A DNA stretch of 64,000 bases from positions 12,710,001 to 12,774,000 of the forward strand of contig NC_026657.2 in the NCBI RefSeq assembly GCF_000004075.3. Reading direction: 5' to 3'. Source of the DNA: Cucumis sativus. Taxonomy: Eukaryota; Streptophyta; Magnoliopsida; Cucurbitales; Cucurbitaceae. Positions 13,670 to 26,600 of the stretch are shown here, in pieces (the stretch's first letter is position 1; each line of letters starts with the position of its first letter). The notes beneath the pieces were generated by a model. The model did no database searches, was not told the origin of the DNA, and saw only the letters and a program-made list of their open reading frames with translations. The position numbers and the translations under genes were made by a program.

Positions 13670-14900
13670 CTTCGATTCAAGTATCAAGTGAAAACTGGTT
13701 CTTTGACAGTGGTTGTTCAAGACATATGACAGGTAATCGGGCTTATTTTTCCAACCTAAGTGAATGTTCTTGAGGATATGTAACTTTTGGTGATGGAGCA
13801 AAAGGTCGAATTTTAGCAAAAGGAAACATTATTGGGAAGACATCTTCCTCGTCTTGATGATATAAGATTTGTTGAAGGACTTACTGCTAATCTTATTACT
13901 ATAAGTCAATTATGTGATTAAGGGTATGTGGTAAATTTTTGTAAGGAAAATTGTAGTATAACTGATAGAGATAATGTTGAGATCATGAGAGGTGTACGAC
14001 AACTTGATAACTGCTACCATTTGTTCAAACCGAACTGAGACCTACCATCTAACAAAGAAAGAACAGACATTACAGTGGTATAAGAAACTTGGACATGTGA
14101 GTCTAGGAAAAATTAGCAAAGCCCTGAAACATGATGCTATATTGGGATTGCCAAGTCTTAATGTAAATATGCAAATGTTCTGTAAAGATTGTCAATGAGG
14201 AAAGCAAATTAGAAAATCTCATAAACTTGTCGGTGAATGTTATACATCAAGAGTTCTTGAACTTCTTCACACGGATCTTATGGGCCCCATGTAAACCGAA
14301 AGTCTAGGTAGAAAGAAGTATATCTTTGTGTGTGTCGATGGTTACTCACGCTTCACCTGTGTAAGGTTCCTCATAAACAAATCAGAGACTCTTAAGATAT
14401 GTATTGTTTTATGCAAAAATCTACAATGTGAGCAAGGGATGAATATTTGGAGAATTCGAAGTGATCACGAAAAAAAGTTTGAGAATAAATAGTTTAACTC
14501 TTTATGTGAAATTGAAGGCATTCGACATGAATACTCGGCTCCTCTCACCCCGCAACAGAATGGGGTGGTAGAAAGAAAGAATTGCACACTTCAAGAAATG
14601 GCCAGAGTTATACTTCATGCCAAGAATCTCTCATTACAATTCTGAGCTGAGGTTATGCACATAGCCTGTCATATTCACAACCGAGTGACAATCAGGATTG
14701 ACACGTCTGCAACATTGTATGAAATATGGAAAGGTAAGAACTCTTATGTTAAATACTTCCATATTTTTTGGAGTGTGTGTTATATTCTTGCAGATCGGGA
14801 ATATCATAGAAAATTGGATGTCAAGTTCGATAAGAGACTCTTCTTAGGCTATTCTCCAAATAGTCGTGCATTCATAGTGTTTAACTAGAACTCAGTCTGT
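13670..14900 (+). pseudogene. Protease and integrase remnants of the SIRE-type element
   Basis: The aspartic protease box is visible at about 13690 (WFFDSGCSRHMTG). Integrase follows: zinc-binding region around 14075-14198 (WYKKLGHVS ... CKDC), catalytic core around 14265-14420 (HTDLMGPM, FVCVDGYSRFT), the conserved TPQQNGVVERKN near 14550, and a C-terminal part at 14655-14888. Internal stops interrupt each part, so it is inactive. Confidence 0.8.
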
Positions 14901-15368
14901 CATAGGGTCTGTAAATATTGTGGTCAACAATGATGAAAAAGTGTCTCACATAATTCAAGATGATGATGATGATGTGATCACATCAAGTGTAGAGAAAGTT
15001 GTTGAAAGGATGTTGTTACGACATCGGTTAATCTTGACAGTACTGAGGGTAATAGCTTTGAGTCTGACCTAAGTACTACTAATGTCAAGCCTGAAAATAC
15101 TACACCTGCTAAACACTTTGTACCTTCCACTCATGTGGTAAAGAATCATCATACGACCGGTATCTTCATAGCGGCATCACCACCAAAAAGAAAGATCGCA
15201 TAGATTATGTCAAGCTAATTGCAGATCTTTGTTATACATCACCCATAGAACTTGTTTCAGTTTCAGAGGCTCTTAAAGATGAGTTCTGGATTCCGGTCAT
15301 GTAAGAAGAACTTCTTCAGTTTCAAAGAAATAATGTCTGGTCTTTGGTGCCTAAACCTGATAATGTGA

Positions 15369-15528
15369 ATGTTATTTGGCACTAAATGGATTTTTAAAAA
15401 TAAGACAGACGAACAAGGATGTGTCACTCGAAACAAGGTTCGATTGGTCGCTCAAGGTTATGTTGAAGTTGAAAGGGTGGATTTTGATGAGACGTTTGCA
15501 CCAGTAGCCAGATTGGAAGCTATTCGCT
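15369..15528 (+). pseudogene. SIRE-type RT, part before the solo LTR
   Basis: The reading shows the N-terminal RT block: [32 protein letters not shown] and PVARLEAIR. It stops abruptly in mid-domain where the Tat-family solo LTR begins at 15529. The text resumes after the LTR at 17946, with a short duplication of target bases. Confidence 0.85.
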
Positions 15529-17945
15529 TGTCGCGACGTGATCGCTACGCGGAGCGGCCGACCTCCCCGTTTATTTAATTTTAATAAATAGTTTTGGAGT
15601 CGCCACCAACCATATTAGGGTGCGATTGGTCACCCAAAAAAAAGAAAAAAAAATGGTTTGCGTGTACATTCAGAGATTTAAGTTCGGGAGTCAGTTGTGT
15701 GTAGGGAAGGTGTTAGCACCCTACAACACCCAAAAAAATGGTTACCCAATTTTATCTTTTAAATTAAATTATAGAGGTTTACAAAATAAAGTTTTTATTT
15801 AGGTTTTGTTTAAATGTCTCATGTTTATTAATTCATATCGAAGAAAGTAAAACCTAAGCATGAATTGATGATTATGAGTGGCATAGGAGCCATTAGAAAA
15901 ATTAAGTTTATTTTTGTTTTAAAAGATTTTTATTCACCTTAAGAATATTAAGATACCAAAACTTGATATTTTAATCTCTATCATAGGTGTTTAATGAGAA
16001 ATTTCATGTACCTATAATGAAAACACTACTCAGTCTCATTTAAAATATGAAATATGTTTATTTAAAAACAATCTATTAATTAAATTTCATGTATTCATGG
16101 AATTTAAATTATAAAATCCATAAAAAAACAGTACTTTTCTCCAATTTACATTTTTATATTTAAATTGAAAAATAAATAATAACAATGAGCAAAACATTAT
16201 GAAATTTGAAAAATACTTAAAGGGTAATATGTTGAGATAAAATAAATGCATAAAACAAATACATGATAATGTAAGCAATATGCAAAATGTAAAAGATGAT
16301 TAATTAATACAGCACAAGCAAGATAATTAATTAATTCAGAATGATACAAAATAATTAATTATTCAAAAGGATACAAAATAATTAATTCATGCATAAAGGT
16401 GAAAAATAATTAATTAATGCAGAAACAGAAATAAGCAAAATAAATAATTAATTCAGAAATATGCAAAATAATTGATTAATTCAAAAATATGAAAAATAAT
16501 TAATTAATTCAGAAATATGCAAAATAATTAAACGAGGATGTCAAATGGGTGTCAAATGGGTGAAATAATAATTAACTGTAGAATGCCAAAGTAGGATTTA
16601 TGCAAGATGCCAATAAATAATCACATTAGCCAATGAATGTCAAATAATTTTAGCAATATGCATGCTGATTAATTAATTAATACATAATACAAATAATTCG
16701 AATGAGTAATTGACATAAGAGGCCAAATGAGTGCCAAAATAATTAACGATATGCAAATAATTAGCTCACAATGGAGGATGCCAAAAATTAAAAGTGTCAA
16801 ATACATTGTGCTAATTAATTAACAATGCATAATTAAGAGAGCTTGTCAAATGAATAGTTATTTTCAAATGCATAATTAACACATATGCCAAATGGATAAT
16901 TATTAAAGCAAGATACCAAATGGATACACACAACAATTAACGCATAATGTAAAATGGGTGCCTAGATAATTAAAAAGATAGCAAATAATTAAATCAGTAT
17001 GCCAAATAGGTGTCAAATAAGTGTTAAATAATTAAGACATCAATCAAATAATTAACGCATCATTTAATTAATTAACCAAATGAAATAATTAACATAGCAC
17101 CCAAATTGATGCCAAATAATTAATCCAGAACACACTGATTAATTAAGGCAGTAGCCAAATAGATGCAAAACAACTAATTAATGAGCGCAACAATCAAAAT
17201 AGTCAAATGAGTGTCAAATTAATTAGCATGAGAATTCAGTAATCAAAATAATCAAATAGCCAAATAGAGCAGAAATAAGATGCAAAACACTAATTAATTA
17301 GGGCATCAATCAAAGAGTCAAATGGGTGCCAAATGATTCAAATGGGTGCCAAATAATTAAGCCAGTGTCATCAAATATGAATAACAAAAAAAGAACTTAC
17401 AAGGTCTACGTTAAATGCAAAATGTTCTGAGTTGATCCTCTTCACCTTTTTCCAAAAAAATTCTTTTACGTGTCCCTCTTCTCTATCAAATAATCCTCCT
17501 CGCAAAAGAAATTCCCTCTATTGAATCTTCTCATTCTCTTTTTATAGGAAAATGTCTCATTTTTTAGATAGAAGTGGAGTAGATTTAGATAGTGAAATGG
17601 AGTACAGCAGAGAAATGGGGAAAATGTGGAAGAGTGGGAGAACGTGAGAGATTGGGGAAGAAGGTGGAAGAGTGGGAGAACGTGAGAGATTGAGAGAAAG
17701 TGTGAGGGTTGTGACTCACGAAAACAGGGGATGGTTGAGAAAAATAGGGAGAAGGAAAAACAATCTTTACTTTTAATTTTAATTTTAAATATGTTTTTAT
17801 TTTTGTTTTTGTTTTAAAATATAAATTTAAAAATTAAGATTTAAATTTTAGAATTTAAATTTAAATTCACATTCAAATTCTTTTTAAAAAATAATAAATA
17901 ATTAATGAAAAAAATAAAAAGGCAGGACAAAATACGGTATCTACA
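15529..17945 (-). mobile_element. Solo LTR of the Tat family nested in the copia RT
   Basis: This 2,417-bp segment matches 5808-8199 end to end: nearly identical over the first 350 bp and the last 400 bp, much more divergent in the repeat-rich middle. Ends are TGTCGCGACG and GGTATCTACA. Flanking bases CGCT occur at 15525-15528 and 17946-17949, a target duplication of 4 bp (5 bp if the element is taken to start at G). No internal element sequence remains, as expected after recombination between two LTRs. A TATA-like TATAAAAAG lies at 17538-17546 on the minus strand. It is younger than the host copia element. Confidence 0.92.
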
Positions 17946-19190
17946 CGCTTATTGCTCAGCATCGCATGTCTTCAGAAAATTAAGTTGTTCCAGATGGATG
18001 TTAAAAGTGCATTTTTAAATGGGTACTTGTCTGAGGAAGTTTATGTTTGACAACCTAAATTATTGATCCAGTGTTTTCTCAACATGTGTACAAACTTGAT
18101 AAGGCTCTTTATGGTCTTAAACAGGCACCTAGAGCCTGGTATTAACGTCTGTCTGTTTTCTTATGTCAACAGGGATATGTGCGAGGAGGAACTGATGAAA
18201 CGTTGTTTATTTATCGAAGAGATAAAGACATTATTGTGGCTTAGATTTATGTTGATGATATATTTTTTGGTGGATTTCCTGATGATAACTTGAGTAGTTT
18301 TGTTCATATTATGCAATCCGAATTCAAAATGAGCATGGTAGGGGAATTATCTTTTTTTCTTGAACTTCAAATCAAGCAAGGTCATGCTAGAATTTTTATC
18401 TCATAGGAAACATATACTAAGAATATTGTGAAGAAGTTTGGTCTTGAGATCTCTCAATCCAAAAGAACTCTAGCATCTACACATAGTAAGTTAACTAAAA
18501 ACTGTGAGGCCATCTCGGTCAATCACAGTGTTTATCAGAGTATGATTGGAAGTCTCCTTTATTTAACAGCGAGTCAACCTAATACAGTTTATGCTATTAG
18601 AGTTTGTGCTTGCTATCAGTTTGATCCTCGTGCGTCTCATCTTATGGCAGCCAAGCGAATTCTGAAATATGTTAGTGGGACGTCCAACTTTGGTATCCAT
18701 TATTTGTTTGATACTACTTCCTCTCTTGTGGGATATTGTGATGTGGATTGGACTGGATGTACAGATGATAGAAAGTCTACGTCAGGTGGTTGTTTCTTCT
18801 TAGGAAACAACTTAGTCTCATGGTTCAACAAGAAACAACATTCTGTTTCTTTGTCAACAACCGAGGTATAATATATTGCTACTGGTAGTGCGTGCTCCCA
18901 ACTTGTTTGGATGAAACAGATGATGGGTGAATATGAGTTCTCACATGATATTATGCTCTTTTACTGTGATAATATGAGTGCTATAGAGATCTCTAAATAT
19001 CCAGTTATACACAACAGGACAAAGCATATTGATATTCTTCATCACTTTATTTGTGCTCTTGTTGAAGATAAAACTATTGCTATTATTCGTGATCGGGTCT
19101 TCAATTGGTTGATATCTTTACCAAACCCCTTGATGTTTCTTCTTTTGAGCATTTGTGAGCCGAGTTGGGTGTGTGTACCATTTAATTCCT
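17946..19190 (+). pseudogene. SIRE-type RT and RNase H, part after the solo LTR
   Basis: The RT text resumes with LLIAQHR. The catalytic YVDD box lies near 18250, in a region crossed by several stops. RNase H is the best preserved part (18428-18871 and 18911-19192): YLTASQPNTVYAIR, VGYCDVDWTGCTDDRKST, SLSTTEV, then a stop and FYCDNMSAIEISK, HNRTKHIDI. The end of pol is near 19165. These domains would copy the element RNA and remove it from the RNA-DNA hybrid. Confidence 0.85.
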
Positions 19191-19199
19191 GAATATATT

Positions 19200-22100
19200 G
19201 GTCTTTGGAGGTCAAGCTTAGTTTACTCGGTCCATGGTTGGTTTGGCTACTTTTAAACTATTGTGGATTAGCGCGCTTTTTGTTTGGCTCTTCATACTCG
19301 ACATTTTCGATCTCTTTGTACTCAAGAATTTCTCATCTTCTTGAGATCCTCACGTTTCAAGAATTGCTTTCATTATGTCTGTGTTGATTTTTCCTTTTTT
19401 TTTTTTTTGCAATGGTTCATACTCGTCAAGCATATTATCCCATCCTATTAGTTCGGATAGTTATGAATTACTTAGCAATGTGTGCCCTAATACCTTTAAA
19501 AAAATATTTCAACAAAACGAAATAATATAATTGGATTTGAAATTTCCAAAAAAAATTATGAGGCCTAAAATATCACATTTAAAAAAGATAATAAAGTTCT
19601 CCAATCCCAACTACTACCACTTTTTGTGTCATCCATCAAACTTTTCACATGTCAAAATCACAACCATACTTGGCAATACACAGATCTGTCTTCTCTGCTA
19701 AGAAGGTGATGCCATTTGCGATGACATTTCCCCCATTAACACCACTTTTCCTTTCGCAAAGCAACCCATGAATTAATTACCCCTTTTGTTATTACCTTCC
19801 ACTTCATTTTTTGGCTTTCCAAATCAATGATCTGTTAACAAAATCTCTTCCCTCTCTCACAACCCAACACAACACTCCACTTTTTCTACAATGGATTCCT
19901 CTGTTCATCTATAATTATATAATTGCTTTCTCAGAGCCCTCGCATCAAACATATTAAAATCACTTTTTTTTTCCTTTTCAGAAAACGTTTAACTTTTTTC
20001 CATGGAAAATGATCCTCATCTGTGTACTGTGTCATGAGCAGAAATGAGAAGGCCTCAAGTATTAATGAGATGTATGGGTTTTCTCAAAATCATCCAAAGA
20101 TTTTTACGTCATTTTCTCTCTTTGTTTTTCTCGGGAAAATACAGCTATCGTACCACTGTTCTTAATTATATTGTTTAGTCGGTGAAGGAAAAAAAGTGAA
20201 ACGAATCTCATCCTTTCTTCCTCTCTTTGTTTCCTCTTCTAGACCTTCTACTTTTCAAAAATACATAGATAGATGTTCAAAGTCTTCTCCAGGATATCAC
20301 GTTAAGAAATTTTGTACAGAGATTTTCCATTTTTGCAATGTACACATTTGTTGCTTTTTCATCCAATAAGTCTTGATGTTCATTTATCTTTTGTTATGTT
20401 CTAAATTTTGTATTTAATTCCTAACAGTGGGTGTTGGGACTTTTAATTTTGATACAATTCTAAACACTAAACTTCTCAATTTTATACTCTTTAAGAAATA
20501 TGGAATTTTGGTTGTATTTTTAGGGAAATGACATGAAAAGTTGTTGGAAGTAATAAGAAAGAGCACATAGAGAAGTAAATAAATACCACACCATATTTGA
20601 TTTGTTATCAAGTAATAAACATAGTAAAGTAGGATGGACTATTTATATACAAATAATTTTCAAAAGTTTGTTACACACAAACTCTCATTGTTTGAAATAG
20701 GTTATTCTATATCAGTCCACCAACCATGAAAGATGGAAAGAGCAATCAGGTGAAATTTCTATTAAAGAAAAGTTATTTAATTAAAATATCTTAGTAATAA
20801 AGGATCTATACCAATCCTGTTGAGAAAACAGAAATTTGTTAGTATCCATTGAAGGGAGAGGAGATAGAAAAGAATGGAATGAGAAAGAGAGGGGAGAGGG
20901 GAGAGGGGGCGGGCCCGTGAAGTCAGAAGAAGAGAGAGGGGTTTAACGTTTAAGTGTCAGTTTCGGGGCCCCGAATCATGACCCAAAAACCAAACAAACA
21001 TACCCTTTTTTGAGAACTAGAGAGGGGGACCCATTTTTCCAAATATTTTCTAACCAATATACACAATTATCTCATTTAATTATATTACTTCACAACAACA
21101 GTTTCAAATTCAACAAATGCTTTGATCTCCTTAATTAGATTTTAATGAAAATATACTCTCACAAACAAAATGCATCAGAAAGAAAGTTAATTCATTAAAG
21201 CAAGGGTCTTGTTAGAATTGATTGGGGTTTAACTCCTCAAATTTTTGAGTTGGAATTGTTATAATATTGGTAGAGAAGTAGTGAAATGAAAATTAAATGA
21301 AATATAATTTTGAACCAACCTCCATTTGGTAGGTGGAGTTGGGAGTTAATTAAATGAGAATTCATCGCTCATTTCTAAATAAAATAGAAAATAAATGAAG
21401 TAGGCTAATAAATAAGGACAAAAGCTACATAGACTCTCAATGCCTAACCATACAAACATCTCTCTCAATCACCTAAAAACTTCAAAATTATTTGTACCCA
21501 TTTTATGACAATTAAATGTCTTTTTTTCCTTCTTTCTCCCAATTTCTTAATTAATTAAAACATTTTTATTTCTTTTTATCTTTGTACCAACCATCATTTA
21601 TAACTCTCTTTTCCCTACTATATTTTTATTAGCCTACTGGTTTCATTTCAATGTATCTATTTTTAGTAGAAAAGTAGTCTCTCATCGCAATATATTTACA
21701 AGTATTATGAAAATACTCAAAACTACATTTCGAATACAATTTTTTTATAAAGAAGTTTAGATCAACGTATGGGTTGGATTAAGATTTAATATTCTAACAT
21801 TGTGCTCCAAGGGCAATATTACAACTTTTTTAAAAGAAGAAGAGTGTTTTTAAAACAAACGACAAAATTAAGAGAGAACGTTCATAATTTAACCAAAAGA
21901 AAAATAAATCTTCAAGAAGAAAATGGTATGATTTAGACGTTAATATACAATTAGAAGAAGGCATAGTTCATTTATAAGAAATGTGAAGATGGTAAACGAG
22001 AGAATAAGGTCAGGAAAAAAGATTGCATATTCCAAATCAAACATACATGTTTGCTTGTTTAAGTTGAGTTGAGTAAATGTATGAGACAATTCAAAAGGGG

Positions 22101-23500
22101 CCCCAAATTGCTTTTGGAAGTGTCACCCTCTAGGCCACTAATTATTGAAGTTGATTCAAAATAGGTTTTCCACCTAAGTACAAAAGGGAAGAATGGGTGA
22201 ATAATGAAAAGGTAGATTCAAGTATTGAAATGACAAAAGCTAAACTTGGTAGCCCATGCATAAATGTCCTAACAAGTTTGGTTTAGAAAAATATGGAAGG
22301 AAAAGGGTTGTGAAAAAGTCAAGCATATATTATCTTATTTGAGTGAAGAAGAAAAAAATTAATTGAAAAAAAAAAAGAAACACCAATTGTCTTTATTTTC
22401 ATATTTGAGATTTTGTTTTGTTGTTTAGTGCCAAAAGAAAAGAAAAAAGGACAATGAAAACAGTAAATGTAAGCCTATTATTGCATATTTTCTTTGATGA
22501 AACCCCAATCCATGCATCATAGATGTTAATGTGCATACAATTGAGCCCTCTTTTTGGTATACCCCACTCCATCAAAAAGGGAACACAAACCAATTAATTT
22601 TAATCTAACCTTTTTCTTTTAACTAAAGGAAAAGGCATTTAATTAATTAAGGATATATGTTTACTATTAATAATTAATAAAAATATTAACACGTAATTCT
22701 TCTAAAATAAATTACAATATTTACAATTTTGTTTGAAATATTTGTTATAAAGTTGATTATTATTCATAAAATTGCTTACATATTTGGATTTATAAATTAA
22801 AAAATAAAAAAAAAATCAAGAAAGAATAAGTGACGCAATGAAAAAAAGAAAGGGTAATAAAAGGGGAGGAGAGGACTAAGAAACCTAAAACCCACAAACA
22901 CAAGTTTTATAGGTGAAAAAATAATTGTCACTCTCAGTTCTCTTTTGACCAATATGGATTCCTTTTCACAATAATTTGCCAAAAAAGATTAGAATAAATG
23001 CAACATAGGGAAAAAGTATAGACCCATATAGGAATAAGGTATTAAGCTTTGAAATCACAACCAACAATGGTGGGAAGATTTCCAAAACCCACAAACCCAA
23101 AAAGAAAACACAAAAACAAAAAAAGTTTTCATTTTTATTCCCTATTCCACAATACAAAAAACACACTAACACTTCAATTTTATTCATAACTATGAGTAAA
23201 GAATAAAGAAAAAAGGAAACTAGGAAGTGACAAAAAGAAGACTTTGTTTTTCTTTCTTCAAAAGCTTCAAATTTTAACACTTAATTACACTCTTTTTTTT
23301 TTTTTTTTTTTTAAATATATTTAGGACTCGGAGGACTTTATAATAAATACCCAAAAGTAATATGAAGAAATTTGAAGGGTCTCAAGGTGAAGAAAAACAG
23401 AATTGCCGTTATCATACCATCCTTCAAGTCACGTGAGCTGCGCCTCCTTTCTGACAAACCTTCTTTTGCCATAGTCCTTCCATTGCATTATAGCTATGCC
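19200..23500. other. Intergenic spacer upstream of EMS1
   Basis: The first few hundred bases may be the 3' end of the copia element, including a T-run at 19396-19408. The rest is AT-rich with no supported gene. Landmarks: a GA-rich then GC-rich patch at 20870-20975 (GAGAGGGG words and GGGGCCCC), and a T(22) run at 23291-23312. The last kilobase is presumably the EMS1 promoter. A TATAATAAAT sequence occurs at 23339, but I cannot place the transcription start. Confidence 0.5.
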
Positions 23501-23515
23501 GAATGGCGCCTAACC

Positions 23516-23571
23516 TCCTCCTCCTCCTCTTCTTCTTCTTCTTCTTCTTCTTTTCTTCTTCTTCTTCTCTT
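23516..23571 (+). repeat. CTC/CTT microsatellite in the EMS1 leader region
   Basis: About five CTC units followed by about fourteen CTT/TTC units, then a few interrupted units, lie 95-150 bp upstream of the EMS1 start. Pyrimidine-rich leaders are common in plants; length polymorphism is likely. Confidence 0.85.
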
Positions 23572-23664
23572 TGTTTAGTTTCTCTCTCTGCAACACCCAT
23601 GGAGGTTAAGCTTTCCCATCTTCATTCTTTTGCAGTTGGGTTTTAGAATATTGAGATATATATT

Positions 23665-26600
23665 ATGGTTTTTCTTATGGGTATGGAGTTGAAACGCTTC
23701 TTTTTTATTTTCATCATCTGCTTCGACCTCTGCATTTTGAGTTCCAATGGCGCTACACTCCAGAATGAGATTATTATCGAGAGAGAAAGCTTGGTTTCTT
23801 TCAAAGCTTCGTTGGAGACCTCTGAAATTCTGCCATGGAACTCATCGGTTCCTCACTGCTTTTGGGTCGGAGTTTCTTGTCGACTCGGTCGAGTTACAGA
23901 GCTCTCTCTTTCGTCTCTTTCACTCAAAGGCCAACTATCTCGGTCCCTTTTCGATCTTTTGAGCCTCTCTGTTCTTGACCTTTCAAACAACTTACTCTAT
24001 GGCTCAATACCACCTCAGATATATAATCTTCGGAGCCTGAAGGTTCTCGCTCTCGGTGAAAATCAGTTTTCCGGCGACTTCCCTATCGAGCTCACTGAGT
24101 TGACTCAACTGGAGAATCTCAAGTTGGGGGCTAATTTATTCTCAGGTAAAATCCCGCCGGAGCTTGGAAATTTGAAGCAGTTACGGACCCTTGACCTCTC
24201 CAGCAATGCCTTCGTCGGAAATGTTCCGCCCCACATCGGAAACTTGACGAAGATTTTATCCTTGGACCTCGGCAACAATCTTTTATCAGGTTCACTCCCA
24301 TTGACCATCTTTACTGAGCTTACATCTTTAACTTCTCTAGACATTTCAAACAACTCCTTTTCGGGTTCAATCCCACCTGAAATTGGTAATCTAAAGCATT
24401 TGGCTGGCCTTTATATCGGCATTAACCATTTTTCCGGTGAGTTGCCTCCTGAAGTTGGTAACCTTGTATTGCTGGAGAACTTTTTTTCGCCGTCTTGTTC
24501 TCTAACTGGTCCATTGCCTGATGAACTATCCAAGCTGAAATCATTGAGCAAACTGGATCTTTCATACAACCCACTTGGGTGTTCAATCCCGAAAACGATT
24601 GGTGAATTGCAGAACTTGACTATATTGAATTTGGTTTACACTGAGCTTAATGGTTCTATACCTGCTGAGCTTGGGAGGTGTAGAAATTTGAAAACATTGA
24701 TGCTTTCGTTCAACTATCTATCTGGGGTGTTGCCACCAGAGCTTTCCGAGCTTTCCATGTTGACATTTTCCGCTGAGAGGAATCAGCTTTCTGGGCCATT
24801 ACCTTCTTGGTTTGGCAAATGGGATCATGTCGATTCTATTTTACTTTCGAGTAATCGATTTACTGGCGGAATCCCACCTGAGATTGGAAATTGTTCGAAG
24901 CTTAATCACCTTAGTTTGAGCAATAACTTGTTGACAGGTCCAATACCTAAAGAAATATGTAATGCTGCATCCTTGATGGAGATTGATCTTGACAGTAATT
25001 TCCTTTCGGGTACTATTGATGACACATTTGTGACGTGTAAAAACCTTACACAGTTGGTTTTGGTAGACAATCAGATCGTTGGTGCAATACCGGAGTACTT
25101 CTCAGACCTTCCCCTACTGGTTATCAACCTTGACGCCAACAATTTTACAGGTTATTTACCAACAAGTATATGGAACTCAGTGGATTTGATGGAATTTTCC
25201 GCTGCAAATAACCAGTTAGAGGGTCATCTCCCTCCAGAAATTGGTTATGCAGCTTCCCTTGAGAGGCTTGTCCTCAGCAACAACAGGTTGACAGGCATAA
25301 TACCAGATGAAATTGGAAATCTCACAGCCCTTTCTGTTCTAAATTTGAATTCAAATCTGCTCGAAGGAACTATTCCTGCCATGCTTGGAGATTGCAGTGC
25401 ACTTACCACATTAGACCTTGGAAACAACAGTTTAAACGGATCGATTCCAGAAAAACTTGCAGACCTTTCTGAATTACAGTGCTTAGTTCTTTCGCACAAC
25501 AATTTATCTGGAGCAATACCATCCAAGCCATCAGCTTATTTTCGACAGTTGACCATTCCTGATTTGAGCTTTGTTCAGCATCATGGAGTTTTCGATCTGT
25601 CTCATAATAGATTGTCTGGTACCATACCTGATGAACTGGGGAACTGTGTTGTGGTGGTGGATCTTTTACTCAACAATAATCTACTTTCTGGAGCAATACC
25701 TAGTTCTCTCTCTCAGTTAACAAACCTCACAACCTTGGACTTATCTAGCAATACGCTTACTGGTCCTATTCCTGCAGAGATTGGCAAGGCACTCAAGCTT
25801 CAAGGCTTGTATCTTGGGAATAATCGCCTTATGGGAATGATCCCAGAAAGCTTCAGTCATTTGAATAGCTTGGTAAAGTTGAACTTAACTGGTAATAGGT
25901 TGTCTGGTTCGGTTCCAAAAACGTTTGGTGGTCTGAAAGCTCTAACTCATTTGGATTTAAGTTGTAATGAGTTGGATGGTGATCTTCCTTCTTCTCTGTC
26001 CAGCATGTTGAATCTTGTCGGGCTTTATGTACAGGAGAACAGGCTTTCTGGTCAGGTTGTTGAACTTTTCCCAAGTTCCATGTCATGGAAGATTGAAACT
26101 TTGAATTTGAGTGATAATTATTTAGAGGGTGTACTTCCACGAACATTGGGCAACCTATCATACTTGACGACTTTGGATCTTCATGGAAATAAGTTCGCAG
26201 GGACAATCCCTTCAGATCTTGGGGATCTTATGCAACTTGAATACTTAGATGTCTCGAACAACAGCCTTTCAGGGGAGATTCCAGAGAAAATATGCAGCCT
26301 CGTCAATATGTTTTACCTGAATTTGGCTGAAAATAGTCTTGAAGGTCCAATTCCGAGAAGTGGGATTTGCCAGAATCTATCCAAAAGTTCACTTGTCGGT
26401 AACAAGGATCTTTGTGGGAGAATCCTGGGTTTCAATTGCCGGATCAAAAGCTTAGAGAGATCTGCAGTCTTAAATTCTTGGAGTGTTGCTGGGATTATCA
26501 TTGTTAGCGTTCTTATCGTTCTAACTGTGGCATTCGCAATGCGAAGACGGATCATTGGAATCCAGAGAGATAGTGATCCAGAGGAAATGGAGGAAAGCAA

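Larger units (their letters stand above)
12040..19190 (+). mobile_element. Ty1/copia retrotransposon, SIRE/Maximus type, decayed, with nested solo LTR
   Basis: The plus strand reads gag, protease, integrase, RT and RNase H in the copia order. A primer-site-like sequence near 12040-12055 (TGGGTACTAGAGCGGG, resembling the tRNA-Met primer site TGGTATCAGAGC) marks the start of the internal region. Stops and frameshifts are spread throughout. A solo LTR of the Tat family splits the RT. Without that insertion the internal region is about 4.7 kb. I could not find its LTRs on either side; they may be deleted or too diverged. The single gag zinc knuckle and the RNase H text (GGCFFLGNNLVSWFNKKQ) fit the SIRE lineage. 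Confidence 0.85.
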
